Of a stretch of DNA of 64,000 nucleotides, positions 10,201 to 16,779 are shown in pieces. Numbering within the stretch: position 1 is the stretch's first letter; every line of letters begins with the position of its first letter. The translations under genes and the position numbers were made by a program. The notes beneath the pieces are model-generated. The model saw only the letters and a list, made by a program, of their open reading frames with translations. It made no database searches and had not been told where the DNA came from. Origin of the DNA: an uncultured Eubacteriales bacterium (lineage in GTDB: Bacteria > Bacillota > Clostridia > Christensenellales > CAG-917); contig URAF01000006.1 in NCBI GenBank assembly GCA_900545885.1, positions 55,765-119,764 on the forward strand, written 5' to 3'.

Positions 10201-10592
10201 CGCTCAGCAATATTTCCGTTGAAGTGATTACAGAACAAAGTCCCACTCTGCTCCTCTCGTTGCTTGCAAAACAAGTGTCCGTCGGTGAATTGAACAACGT
10301 CCTCAACGACTTCACTCTCGGCGAAATGATGGAAATCGAGGAAGGTTCGATATTCGATGACGAAGTCATCAAAAACGCCACGATTGAAAACCTCTCTTCC
10401 ACGATTACCGCGCGCATTGCGGAAATGACTATGGGCGAACTCATAAGATACAGTTCGGTAAAAGACATCGACGCAAAAATCAGGACAACGCTTGAAAACG
10501 TGCGACTTGCCGATTTCCTTGCAGCTCTGAAATTCGACACAACAAGCGGTCAGATTGTGCTTGATATGGAAAAACTTTTCGGTGTCGCATGA
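7278..10592 (+). CDS. large membrane-anchored repeat protein of unknown function
   Basis: A 1104-residue protein I do not recognise. It starts at a GTG with a perfect AAGGAGG ribosome site (7265-7271). Residues 6-28 form one membrane helix with few charges before it, so the rest is probably outside the cell and tethered. No cleavage site, lipobox or LPxTG motif is visible. The body alternates two module types. One is a helical module of about 30-40 residues ending in a pattern like L-x-L-G-(D/E)-x-(L/I/M)-x-(I/V)-(D/E), seen near residues 428, 464, 537, 623 and 988. The other is a Tyr-rich strand module with Y-x-Y and GYY/EYV turns. Downstream of CvpA-like protein, likely same operon, followed by a terminator. 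Confidence 0.8.
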   Translation: MKVLNFIFGMIVGMVLLVVAICGAIFAAGSLVNVGQLENTLGTDIFDDSSEVNDKTLLQLASDLIKDLQDKQNLTINKLRTKYGLKIPTEISGIDISVLFDLPITEVPDNLGEVVNNMTLRDVGEFLKMDFENDYNIPVLKENLDNKVNVALDNVLNSIDDDKLTIASIESNFGISLGSNAILNKVYYTPLSQFGSVIDLLTVNDLMSLDSNLFVRSDGTTVYVNTDEYVEISASELADPDRAPADGAETFIAGVSADGTVIRRELCFVATDDGYVADNSCYFADFDASANKKTFYRHVVRKPFSADTTYPDGTVLSVASYLNCFVADGNGSYAPADGGYFALDKLFVDETMSLSVSDAIIAGSIATSDGKINLDGTYWFASEKDGAAVALPATSYGVKVPAEEISSDTRLEEGGTGYILVHEGTADMAIQAIAGETIKSLANATDKITALKLGEIITIDSSSAKILHTLKDTPVNKLSEKLDTIVLADATDIVMSQYVEDENGSYVLTEDGYYTLYRPGMTGTRYKKLPDAEGTSSAVLQRLAHTAIPDISNAFADLILGDALAVDVDAFEPVGNAAFDKDATYYVFDETYGYPKRATDVTEDNFDSKKGSLYIRTYEGTGNAVLKQLAYVKVDETSVVMDSIIKDTLLSDIIDVAEYAVVKDYASGERMWIIENDPYYSVDTDKDGTVDKFYVYVYDGNGKYYRTNELYELAIASQIKENGTQSYNYTQNSSVVSTSEFKDKAINIYYYINGEYKRNDALTAYYIAQSARAELLGLENPYLPKLQATFSREITVGGSQSATVYKTSSRLYVNLFGEYVLYNPNDATHLGEELYFRYTDGYYVWSGDNAVESNKYYFDYATDTFIEITDASSAPVGEPVYIKLPDTNGDGNFYFAHIDTGNAEGKTTYSKRECEYIFKTTDKTENAFVFYNGEYVPYDAANDAHNGLQCYERYLGYLGNDAANTGTEGGGSLTALSNISVEVITEQSPTLLLSLLAKQVSVGELNNVLNDFTLGEMMEIEEGSIFDDEVIKNATIENLSSTITARIAEMTMGELIRYSSVKDIDAKIRTTLENVRLADFLAALKFDTTSGQIVLDMEKLFGVA
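9510..9539. repeat. 11-bp inverted repeat inside the repeat-protein gene
   Basis: GCCATTAATAT and ATATTAATGGC flank an 8-base loop. The surrounding few hundred bases are visibly more AT-rich than the rest of the gene. It is within coding sequence and has no T tract in either direction. Confidence 0.5.
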
Positions 10593-10611
10593 CAATCAAC
10601 CTTACAAATGA

Positions 10612-10641
10612 AAAACGCGTCTTTCACGGCGCGTTTTTTTA
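10612..10641 (+). terminator. terminator of the cvpA-like / repeat-protein operon
   Basis: AAAAACGCG pairs with CGCGTTTTT across a 10-base loop, followed by a T tract. Confidence 0.8.
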
Positions 10642-10691
10642 TTAAGTTCTTATTTATTTAGTATATTGTTTATTTGACTAGACAAAACAAA

Positions 10692-10726
10692 AAACCACGC
10701 TGTTTGCGTGGTTTCTATGGCGCCTG
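10692..10726. repeat. direct repeat copy 1 (terminator plus tRNA 3' end)
   Basis: A 35-bp sequence identical to 10881-10915. It holds, for the minus strand, the CCA end of a tRNA and the AACCACGC/GCGTGGTT terminator hairpin. See the tRNA fragment entry. Confidence 0.85.
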
Positions 10727-10746
10727 CCGGCGGACTCGAACCCCCG
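10718..10746 (-). pseudogene. 3' fragment of a tRNA (T arm, acceptor strand, CCA)
   Basis: On the minus strand this reads a T arm (GGGGG, TTCGAGT loop) followed by GGCAGGC, a G discriminator and CCA. No 5' acceptor partner GCCTGCC, D arm or anticodon arm can be found upstream within the 160 bp before the intact tRNA-Asn. The fragment differs from tRNA-Asn in the acceptor and T-stem bases, so it is not a simple copy of it. It is followed by the same terminator hairpin. It is either a decayed tRNA gene or the footprint of a tRNA-targeting integration or deletion. Confidence 0.6.
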
Positions 10747-10880
10747 TAAGGAACAAAGTGACGGAATAGCGATTTTTGCCTTTGGCAAATCGCGTCCAAT
10801 GCGGTTACGCAGTGTCGTCCGCTTGCGGTTGTGCGCTTTTTGCGCACAAGGGTTCTTGTCCATTGCTCAATCAAAAACAA

Positions 10881-10903
10881 AAACCACGCTGTTTGCGTGG
10901 TTT
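10881..10903 (-). terminator. terminator of tRNA-Asn
   Basis: On the minus strand AAACCACGC and GCGTGGTTT pair around a 5-base loop and lead into TTTGTTTTT. An identical hairpin follows the tRNA fragment at 10693-10713. Confidence 0.75.
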
Positions 10904-10906
10904 CTA

Positions 10907-10982
10907 TGGCGCCTGTTGAGGGACTCGAACCCCCGACACTGCGGTTAACAGCCGCATGCTCTACCGACTGAGCTAAACAGGC
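10907..10982 (-). tRNA. tRNA-Asn (anticodon GTT)
   Basis: The minus strand folds as a complete cloverleaf: acceptor GCCTGTT/AACAGGC, D arm GCTC...GAGC with AGTCGGTA loop, anticodon arm TGCGG-CTGTTAA-CCGCA giving anticodon GTT, T arm GGGGG-TTCGAGT-CCCTC with one G-T pair, discriminator G and an encoded CCA. Length is 76 nt. Confidence 0.95.
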
Positions 10983-11001
10983 AAACAAATAATGCTTGTT
11001 T

Positions 11002-11030
11002 ATAATAATATTGCTGTTTTGTTTTGTCAA
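11002..11030 (-). promoter_or_regulatory. sigma-A promoter for tRNA-Asn
   Basis: Minus strand TTGACA (11025-11030), 17-bp spacer, TATTAT (11002-11007); the predicted start is about 13 nt before the mature tRNA 5' end. Confidence 0.75.
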
Positions 11031-11070
11031 CTGTTTTTGATATTTTGGGCTATTTATTGATTTTTGCGCG

Positions 11071-11099
11071 TTGACAGGCTCCTCTTCTCAGTTTACAAT
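11071..11099 (+). promoter_or_regulatory. sigma-A promoter for the DUF4345-like gene
   Basis: TTGACA (11071-11076), 17-bp spacer, TACAAT (11094-11099). Confidence 0.7.
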
Positions 11100-11116
11100 C
11101 GAAGCAGGAGGTTATT

Positions 11117-11539
11117 ATGAAAGAAATTATTGCAAGCAACATCGCAGCTACCGTAGCCACAATAGGGCTGTGTATTTACTTTTTCTGCACCGCCGTCGTG
11201 TTTTTGTCAAAGCCTGAAAAATACGGAAAACAATATTCCGTCCAACCTGTCGACAACGCAGGCAAAACGGAAATTCGCGTTTACTACGGCGGCATCTCGT
11301 TTGCGCTAGGTTTGTTCCTTGCCATACTTGCGTTCGTTTTCGGTCACCCGTTCTACTCTCTTGTCGGCGGACTTATTTTCGCAAACACGGTATTCTTCAC
11401 GAGGTTTATTTTTTCTTTCATAGACAAAAGTTGGAGCTGCCCTTACACAAAACTCGCAATCCCCGCGGAAGGCGGTTTTATCGTTGCACTCTGGATTTGT
11501 TTCATCATTGCCGTCGTAGTCGAAGGCACACCGCTGTAA
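11117..11539 (+). CDS. small four-helix membrane protein, DUF4345-like
   Basis: A 140-residue protein with four predicted membrane helices at about residues 8-30, 57-75, 80-100 and 115-135. The segment EIRVYYGGISFALGLFLAI resembles the conserved helix start of the DUF4345 family, which has no known function. AGGAGG just before the ATG sets the start, and it has its own promoter and terminator, so it is monocistronic. Family placement is from pattern recall and is tentative. Confidence 0.6.
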   Translation: MKEIIASNIAATVATIGLCIYFFCTAVVFLSKPEKYGKQYSVQPVDNAGKTEIRVYYGGISFALGLFLAILAFVFGHPFYSLVGGLIFANTVFFTRFIFSFIDKSWSCPYTKLAIPAEGGFIVALWICFIIAVVVEGTPL

Positions 11540-11566
11540 GAAATTTTTGCAGTTTTTCTTAAAATC

Positions 11567-11594
11567 AAAACAACCGCAAATTGCGGTTGTTTTT
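11567..11594. terminator. bidirectional terminator
   Basis: AAAACAACCGC and GCGGTTGTTTT form a hairpin with A/T tracts on both sides. It serves the DUF4345-like gene (plus) and, less certainly, the recF-permease unit (minus). Confidence 0.7.
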
Positions 11595-11622
11595 ACTTGT
11601 TTATATATTTTATCAATTCATT

Positions 11623-12588
11623 TTAGAAATGTAAAACATCGAAGTTGCAAATTGCGGATATTATATACGCGCAGACGAGTGATATTGAAAACATCGCGGC
11701 GAATATTGCGAAATTCTCTTTTGTTTTGCTTTTGTTTCTGAACAACACGGCAAATCCGAGCCCTGCATTCATGAGCAATCCGCCGACGGTTGCACCGAAA
11801 CCGAGCCCGCCCAAAAGATAAAGATTGCTGATTACCACCGACGACGCACAGTTCGGAATTGCTCCGACCACCACAGCAAAAAGCGGGGCTATATATTTGT
11901 TTGCCGAAAGAAATTCCGTAAGCCGCTCTTCTCCGACATAATAAATTATTATTCCGAAAATTATGTTGATGACAAATATATATACCCAGATTTTCGCGCT
12001 GTGTTCCAGCGGGTGAAGAAGATATTGTTTGATTTTGAGTTTTTTATTTTTCTTTGCGGTTTCGATTTCGTCTCCGCAAGGTTCGTCACAATGTTCGTGG
12101 TTGTGTCCGTCGTCCTCTTCCTCGTGTTCGATACTGTGCCCACAACAACCGAGATGTATTTCTTCTTCGTGTTCGCAATGTTCCGCGTGTTCGAGAACTT
12201 CTTTTTTGTTTTTTGTGAAAATTGCGTCCGCAGTGTATCCGACGATAAGTCCGATGACGAACTTTATTGCAAGTATAGGAAGTATATGCAATGCACCGTG
12301 AATGTCCGCAAGAAATACGGGCAACGCCTCGTCGGAAGTGGCAAGATAAACACCGAGCAACGTTCCGACCGTAATATGCCTTTTCTGATACAGGTCGGTT
12401 GCAACGACGCTGAATCCACACTGAGGGAACAGTCCGACGCTTACCCCGACAAGCGGTGCGAATTTGCCTTTGAGTTTGATTTTGCCCGCAAGTCGCGGTT
12501 CGAGAAAAGTTATAAGAAAGTTGATGGGTAAAAGTACTGCAAGAACTTTCAGACTGTCTATAAACGCGTCGAGAAATACTTCGCCCAT
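11623..12588 (-). CDS. putative 10-TM heavy-metal/arsenic exporter (ArsP_2-type)
   Basis: A 321-residue permease that matches the two-fold repeat layout of the putative arsenic/heavy-metal exporter family (ArsP_2). The N-terminal half has a Pro/Cys helix motif (VGLFPQCGFSVVATDLY) and the C-terminal half repeats it (VVGAIPNCASSVVISNLYL). Between the halves, at about residues 130-175, is a loop rich in His, Cys, Glu and Asp with many HxH and CxxH pairs, a probable metal-binding region. The ATG at 12588 overlaps the recF stop as TGATG, with GAGGAG upstream inside recF, so the two are translationally coupled. Such coupling of a metal permease to recF is unusual. Confidence 0.75.
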   Translation of the reverse strand: MGEVFLDAFIDSLKVLAVLLPINFLITFLEPRLAGKIKLKGKFAPLVGVSVGLFPQCGFSVVATDLYQKRHITVGTLLGVYLATSDEALPVFLADIHGALHILPILAIKFVIGLIVGYTADAIFTKNKKEVLEHAEHCEHEEEIHLGCCGHSIEHEEEDDGHNHEHCDEPCGDEIETAKKNKKLKIKQYLLHPLEHSAKIWVYIFVINIIFGIIIYYVGEERLTEFLSANKYIAPLFAVVVGAIPNCASSVVISNLYLLGGLGFGATVGGLLMNAGLGFAVLFRNKSKTKENFAIFAAMFSISLVCAYIISAICNFDVLHF

Positions 12589-13679
12589 CACTTCTCCTCT
12601 GTTATTTTTCCGTTTTCTATTTTCACAATGGAATTGTATTGACTGCTTTTGAATTCGGTACAAGTAAGCAAGGTTTGCACACCTTGCGTAAGTTCGAGCA
12701 ATTTTTCCTGTCTTTGTTCGTCTAGTTCGCTGAGAACGTCGTCAAGAAGCAAAACAGGTGTTTCGCCGCTTTCTTCGCGGTACATTTCCGCTTCTCCGAA
12801 TTTCATTGCAAGCGCAACGGACCGCTGCTGCCCTTGCGAAGCGAATTTTCTGCTGTCCAATCCGTTCACTGATATGGAAATGTCGTCGCGGTGAGGACCC
12901 ACTGTTCCGAAACCGAGTTGTTTGTCTTTTTCACGCGTGCTCTCGATTTTTTCAAACAGTTTTTGTTTTATCTCTTCAACGGTTTCACCGTCAATCGGAC
13001 ACTCGTAACCGAGTTCCAGTTTTTCTTTTTCACCGCTGAGAATGGAATGAATTTTTGCGGCTTCACTGTTTAATTGTTCGAGATATTTTTTCCTTTTGAA
13101 AATTATGATTGCACCGTATTCCGCAAGCTGCGCGTCCCATACGGACAACATTTCGTCGACGTTGCGAAGTCTTGCAGAGTCTTTCAAAAGATTGTTTTTT
13201 TGTTTGATTATTTTGTTGTATCTCGACAACGCGGTAAAATACGCCCGTTGTTGTTGAGAAAGTCCGACATCCAAAAACCGTCTGCGCTCAGCCGGAGTTT
13301 CTTTGACAAGGCGCATTTCGTCAGGTGAAAAATACACCACGCCAAGCACACCGATAAGTTCCGCCGCGCGTTTTACGGGTATACCGTCGACTACGACTTT
13401 TTTCTTGCCGTTGGCTTCGATTTGCAGAATTATCGTGTGTTTTCTGAACCGCTTTTCGAGTTGCATTTTGACTCGCGCTTTATCCTTTCCGAAAAGCACG
13501 AGGTCGCGGTCTTTTGTCGTTCTCGGCGACGTAAAAAGAGACAGAAGATATACGCTTTCGAGAACGTTTGTTTTTCCTGCACCGTTGCTTCCGCAAATGA
13601 CATTCAGTCCGTCTTTGAAACGGAAGTCCTGTGACGCGTAATTGCGGAAATTTTCAAGTTGCAGGGTCAGTATTTTCAT
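12588..13679 (-). CDS. recF: DNA replication and repair protein RecF
   Basis: A 363-residue SMC-like ATPase that helps load RecA at gaps. Visible are the N-terminal MKILTLQLENFRNY strand, Walker A GSNGAGKTN at residues about 30-38, the family motif around YFSPDEMRLVK, the ABC signature region (FASQGQQRSVALAMK) and Walker B PVLLLDDVLSELD. Length is typical. The ATG at 13679 is chosen because the family sequence starts there; no ribosome site precedes it. A perfect minus-strand promoter ends 6 nt before the ATG, so the mRNA is predicted to start at the A of the ATG. Divergent from dnaA; overlaps the downstream permease gene by one base. Confidence 0.95.
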   Translation of the reverse strand: MKILTLQLENFRNYASQDFRFKDGLNVICGSNGAGKTNVLESVYLLSLFTSPRTTKDRDLVLFGKDKARVKMQLEKRFRKHTIILQIEANGKKKVVVDGIPVKRAAELIGVLGVVYFSPDEMRLVKETPAERRRFLDVGLSQQQRAYFTALSRYNKIIKQKNNLLKDSARLRNVDEMLSVWDAQLAEYGAIIIFKRKKYLEQLNSEAAKIHSILSGEKEKLELGYECPIDGETVEEIKQKLFEKIESTREKDKQLGFGTVGPHRDDISISVNGLDSRKFASQGQQRSVALAMKFGEAEMYREESGETPVLLLDDVLSELDEQRQEKLLELTQGVQTLLTCTEFKSSQYNSIVKIENGKITEEK

Positions 13680-13685
13680 ACGCAA

Positions 13686-13714
13686 AATATAGAATAACTC
13701 TGTACGTTTGTCAA
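13686..13714 (-). promoter_or_regulatory. recF promoter, predicted leaderless
   Basis: Minus strand TTGACA (13709-13714), 17-bp spacer, TATATT (13686-13691). Six bases separate the -10 box from the ATG, so position +1 falls on the start codon. Confidence 0.75.
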
Positions 13715-13749
13715 TATATTGTGGTCTGTTTTTATTTTGCCTTTTCCGC

Positions 13750-13778
13750 TTGAAAAAATCAAGTCGTTTGATTATAAT
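13750..13778 (+). promoter_or_regulatory. dnaA promoter, predicted leaderless
   Basis: TTGAAA (13750-13755), 17-bp spacer, TATAAT (13773-13778). Seven bases lie between the -10 box and the dnaA ATG at 13786; no Shine-Dalgarno sequence is present. Confidence 0.75.
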
Positions 13779-13785
13779 ATCCCCT

Positions 13786-15156
13786 ATGGTCAGCAAAGAA
13801 GAATTCTGGAGCGACGTCAAAAACGAGCTGTCGAAAACTATGCAGGCGATAAGCTACGAAGTCTGGATAGAAAAGCTCGAACCCGTGTGTTTTGTGGACA
13901 ACACTTTTGTGCTTGCCGCAATTTCGGCAACCGCAAAAAAACACATCGACAACCGCTACCGCGACCAGATAAAAGAGATTGTCACGGCGTTGAATTCTTT
14001 TGTGACCGACGTTGAAATTATTGTAAAGGACCAAAAGGACGCATATCTCGAAAAACAAAGCGTTGCACTTCCCGACGAAGGGCTTGTTGTTGACGGAAAC
14101 ACTCCGCAGAAACAGGAAAAACGCTCGCAATTTCTCGAAAAATACACTTTTGACACGTTTGTTCAGGGCAAATCCAACGAATATGCCCTTGCCGCCGCAA
14201 AAACCGTTGCGGAAAATCCCGGCGGAAAATATAACCCTCTTTTCATTTACAGCGGCGTCGGTCTTGGAAAAACTCACCTTCTGCACGCAATCGGCAACTA
14301 TCTGAAAAAGAAATCGCCCAAAACAAAAGTCGTCTATGTAAACTCCGAAACAATAGTAAACGACCTTATCGGCGTAATCCGCGGCGGTAGCAACGAAGAA
14401 AGCAACCGTTTCAGAGAAAAATACCGTTCCTGCGACTTACTCATGATTGACGACGTTCAGTTTCTGAGCGGCAAGGAAGCCACGCAGGAAGCCTTTTTCC
14501 ATATCTTCAACGATTTGTATCAGGCAAACAAACAAATCATACTCACGTCCGACCGTGCCCCGAAAGACTTGCCTACTCTCGAAGAAAGACTGCGCACCCG
14601 TTTTTCGTGGGGATTGTCGGTTGACATTCAGCCTCCGGATACCGAAACGAGAGTTGCAATTCTCAAAATGAAAGCCTCTCACGAAAAATTCAATCTTTCC
14701 GACGAAGTCGCGGAATTCATCGCCGAAAACGCAACCACCAATATCCGCGATATGGAAGGCTTGCTCAACAAGATAATCTTCTTCAGTTCGCTGACAAACA
14801 AAGTCATCGACACGAAAGAACTTGCCTACGACGCATTGCAGGATTTTATCGACGAGAAAAAAGACACTCTCGACGCAAGCGACATCGTGACGACTGTCTG
14901 CAAATATTTCAAAATTACAACGACGGACATTTTCTCCAAAAAGAAAACAAAGAATATCGTCGAACCGAGAATGATTGCAATCTACCTTATAACAGAACTG
15001 CTCTCCATGCCGCTTGTTTCAATCGGTCAGATGTTCGGCGGCCGCGATCATACGACGGTCATTCACGCCCGCGACAAAATTAGCGAGGAAATCAAAACAA
15101 ACACCCGCATAAAAATCGTTGTCGCAGACCTGAAAAATATGTTGCTGAACAGATAG
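13786..15156 (+). CDS. dnaA: chromosomal replication initiator DnaA
   Basis: A 456-residue AAA+ initiator that binds DnaA boxes and opens oriC. Domain I begins with EEFWSDVKNELSKTM and the W-I-x-x-L motif; domain III starts at about residue 115 (YTFDTFVQGKSNEYA) with Walker A GVGLGKT at 157-163 and Walker B LLMIDDVQFL; domain IV ends with the helix-turn-helix and signature GGRDHTTVIHARDKI. The ATG at 13786 matches the true start of domain I; an upstream in-frame TTG at 13708 would add an unrelated stretch that overlaps the promoter. It is convergent with dnaN rather than in an operon with it, which is uncommon. With an origin near 25.9 kb it would be on the lagging strand. Confidence 0.97.
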   Translation: MVSKEEFWSDVKNELSKTMQAISYEVWIEKLEPVCFVDNTFVLAAISATAKKHIDNRYRDQIKEIVTALNSFVTDVEIIVKDQKDAYLEKQSVALPDEGLVVDGNTPQKQEKRSQFLEKYTFDTFVQGKSNEYALAAAKTVAENPGGKYNPLFIYSGVGLGKTHLLHAIGNYLKKKSPKTKVVYVNSETIVNDLIGVIRGGSNEESNRFREKYRSCDLLMIDDVQFLSGKEATQEAFFHIFNDLYQANKQIILTSDRAPKDLPTLEERLRTRFSWGLSVDIQPPDTETRVAILKMKASHEKFNLSDEVAEFIAENATTNIRDMEGLLNKIIFFSSLTNKVIDTKELAYDALQDFIDEKKDTLDASDIVTTVCKYFKITTTDIFSKKKTKNIVEPRMIAIYLITELLSMPLVSIGQMFGGRDHTTVIHARDKISEEIKTNTRIKIVVADLKNMLLNR

Positions 15157-15287
15157 TTCAACCAAAACCAAATGCTTGAATTATTGCAAAACAATTGTTT
15201 TATTAGTAAAATTTTGCAAATAAACTTCTGTTTTGTGTCAAAATTCAAAATACGACTCTAAAAAACAAGACAATAAACAGATAAATT

Positions 15288-15314
15288 AAAAAGACGGAAA
15301 AATCCGTCTTTTTT
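15288..15314. terminator. bidirectional terminator between dnaA and dnaN
   Basis: AAAAAGACGGA and TCCGTCTTTTT form an 11-bp stem with a 4-base loop and A/T tracts both ways, sitting between the convergent genes. Confidence 0.85.
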
Positions 15315-15370
15315 GTTTTGATTTTTGAATTAAATTTTTTTGCGTTAGATGGCTTTGCCGTATAAGACAA

Positions 15371-16471
15371 TCAGACAATAACGCGAAGTGGCAGAATAAG
15401 ATAAAGCCAGCTGTCGGAGTTGCCTTTGATAATTACGGGTGCGGTCGACGTTGTAAGGTTGAATGTGATGTATTCGTCGTCGATTGCTTTCATGCACTCC
15501 ATAACGAATTTGCTGTTGAATCCCGCAATCAGGTCTTTGCCTTTCAGTGAAATCGGAACTCTTTCATTGATGGTTCCGTCTTCGCTTTCCGCGCTCAGGT
15601 TCATGCAGTCTTCCTTGATGTCGAATTTCACGCAATAGCGTTTGGAGTTTCTATTGATGAGTGAAACACGGTCGATTGCGTTTTCAAAAATCTTTTTATC
15701 GATAGTGACTTCGGTGTTGAATGCGGAAGGAATGATTTTTGAGTAGCTGATGTAACTTTCGGCAATCAGTCTGGTCACTATTTTGGTGTGGAAAAGATCG
15801 ACCATTACGAAATTGTTGTCGACGTAAACGGTCATTGATTCGTCTTCGTCGTCGATAAGTCTGCTAAGCTCCATAAGGCTCTTTGCGGGAACGACTATGC
15901 TCTCTTCGATTCCGTTGTTTTTGATAGGCATTCTGGAAAGAGCAAGACGGTATCCGTCGGACGCAACGCCTTCGACTTCGTCTTTTTTGATGTTCAGGCA
16001 GCAACCGCGCAGGGACGGACGCGCTTCGTCGGTGGCGACATTGAAAATTATCTTGTTGATAAGTTCTTTGAGGTTTTTCTTCAAAATTATGAAGGAGCGC
16101 TCTTTTGCAACCTCTTTGAAAACAGGATAATCGTCAGCGTCGAAACCTTTTATCGAAACGTCGCTGTCGAGATAACGAATGACGAGTTTGTTTTCGCCCG
16201 TAGCGTCGAGTTCAAGCTGTTCGTCTTCGATTTTTTTCGCATAATCGGCAAAAAGTTTGCCGGGAATTACGCATTCGCCTTCGATGAGAACTTCTGCGTT
16301 GATTTTTTTCTCGATTGCAAGTTCGGTGTCCGTTGCGAACAATGTCAAAGTATCTCCGGCAGCAGTAAGTTTGACACCGTCGAGAATAGGATTGCTTCTT
16401 TTGAAAGGAAGTGCTTTTGTTACTTTTGCGAGAGCGTCGCTAAGCTCTGTACCTTGACATAAAACTTTCAT
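15371..16471 (-). CDS. dnaN: DNA polymerase III sliding clamp (beta subunit)
   Basis: A 366-residue clamp of usual length that tethers DNA polymerase III to DNA. Three similar clamp domains are visible: ALPFKRSNPILDGVKLTA in the first, RPSLRGCCLNIKKDEVEGVASDGYRLALSR in pieces in the second, and the C-terminal SDSWLYLILPLRV ending, where the last residues form the partner-binding pocket. The ATG at 16471 has a GGCGG ribosome site about 8 nt upstream and a TTGTCA-17-TATTAT promoter at 16509-16537, so unlike its neighbours it has an ordinary leader. Transcribed towards dnaA; divergent from parA. Confidence 0.96.
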   Translation of the reverse strand: MKVLCQGTELSDALAKVTKALPFKRSNPILDGVKLTAAGDTLTLFATDTELAIEKKINAEVLIEGECVIPGKLFADYAKKIEDEQLELDATGENKLVIRYLDSDVSIKGFDADDYPVFKEVAKERSFIILKKNLKELINKIIFNVATDEARPSLRGCCLNIKKDEVEGVASDGYRLALSRMPIKNNGIEESIVVPAKSLMELSRLIDDEDESMTVYVDNNFVMVDLFHTKIVTRLIAESYISYSKIIPSAFNTEVTIDKKIFENAIDRVSLINRNSKRYCVKFDIKEDCMNLSAESEDGTINERVPISLKGKDLIAGFNSKFVMECMKAIDDEYITFNLTTSTAPVIIKGNSDSWLYLILPLRVIV

Positions 16472-16508
16472 TTTTCCGCCTTCAAAATTATTATTTTGAT
16501 TTTTAATA

Positions 16509-16537
16509 ATAATAGCATAAATAAGCCATGTTGACAA
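16509..16537 (-). promoter_or_regulatory. sigma-A promoter for dnaN
   Basis: Minus strand TTGTCA (16532-16537), 17-bp spacer, TATTAT (16509-16514), giving a leader of about 30 nt with a ribosome site. Confidence 0.65.
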
Positions 16538-16744
16538 GTGGAAAAACAAAACCACACCACCACCCGTTGGTTTTGACAAATACTGCAATATCAATATATT
16601 GAAAATACGCCGCCTGAAAATGTGCACAATTCCGCCGCGATTTCAACAAGTTGCGCACACGCATCAACGCTTGTCCACATCGCCTTGCAAAACAAGTCGT
16701 AAAATGCTGAAAAATGCCTTTGTGAAACTTTTTTGTGGAACAAC

Positions 16745-16773
16745 TTGAATTTTGGTTGTTCATGATATATACT
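16745..16773 (+). promoter_or_regulatory. parA promoter, predicted leaderless
   Basis: TTGAAT (16745-16750), 17-bp spacer, TATACT (16768-16773), then six bases to the parA ATG at 16780. No ribosome site exists between them. Confidence 0.7.
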
Positions 16774-16779
16774 TTGTTC

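Larger units (their letters stand above)
16472..16779. other. dnaN-parA intergenic region with DnaA-box-like 9-mers
   Basis: The 308-bp divergent gap holds the dnaN promoter (minus, 16509-16537) and the parA promoter. Between them are TTGTGCACA (minus, 16621-16629), TTGCGCACA (16651-16659) and TTGTCCACA (16671-16679), all relatives of the DnaA box TTATCCACA, plus an AT-rich stretch around 16585-16610. It could be a DnaA-controlled regulatory region or a secondary origin candidate. Confidence 0.45.

Noticed and set aside
10650..11030. Long minus-strand open frame over the tRNA region
   Set aside because: It reads through tRNA-Asn, the tRNA fragment and two terminators, so it is not a gene.
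13708..13785. Upstream TTG start for dnaA that would give a 26-residue extension
   Set aside because: It overlaps the dnaA promoter, has no ribosome site and the extra residues do not resemble DnaA domain I.
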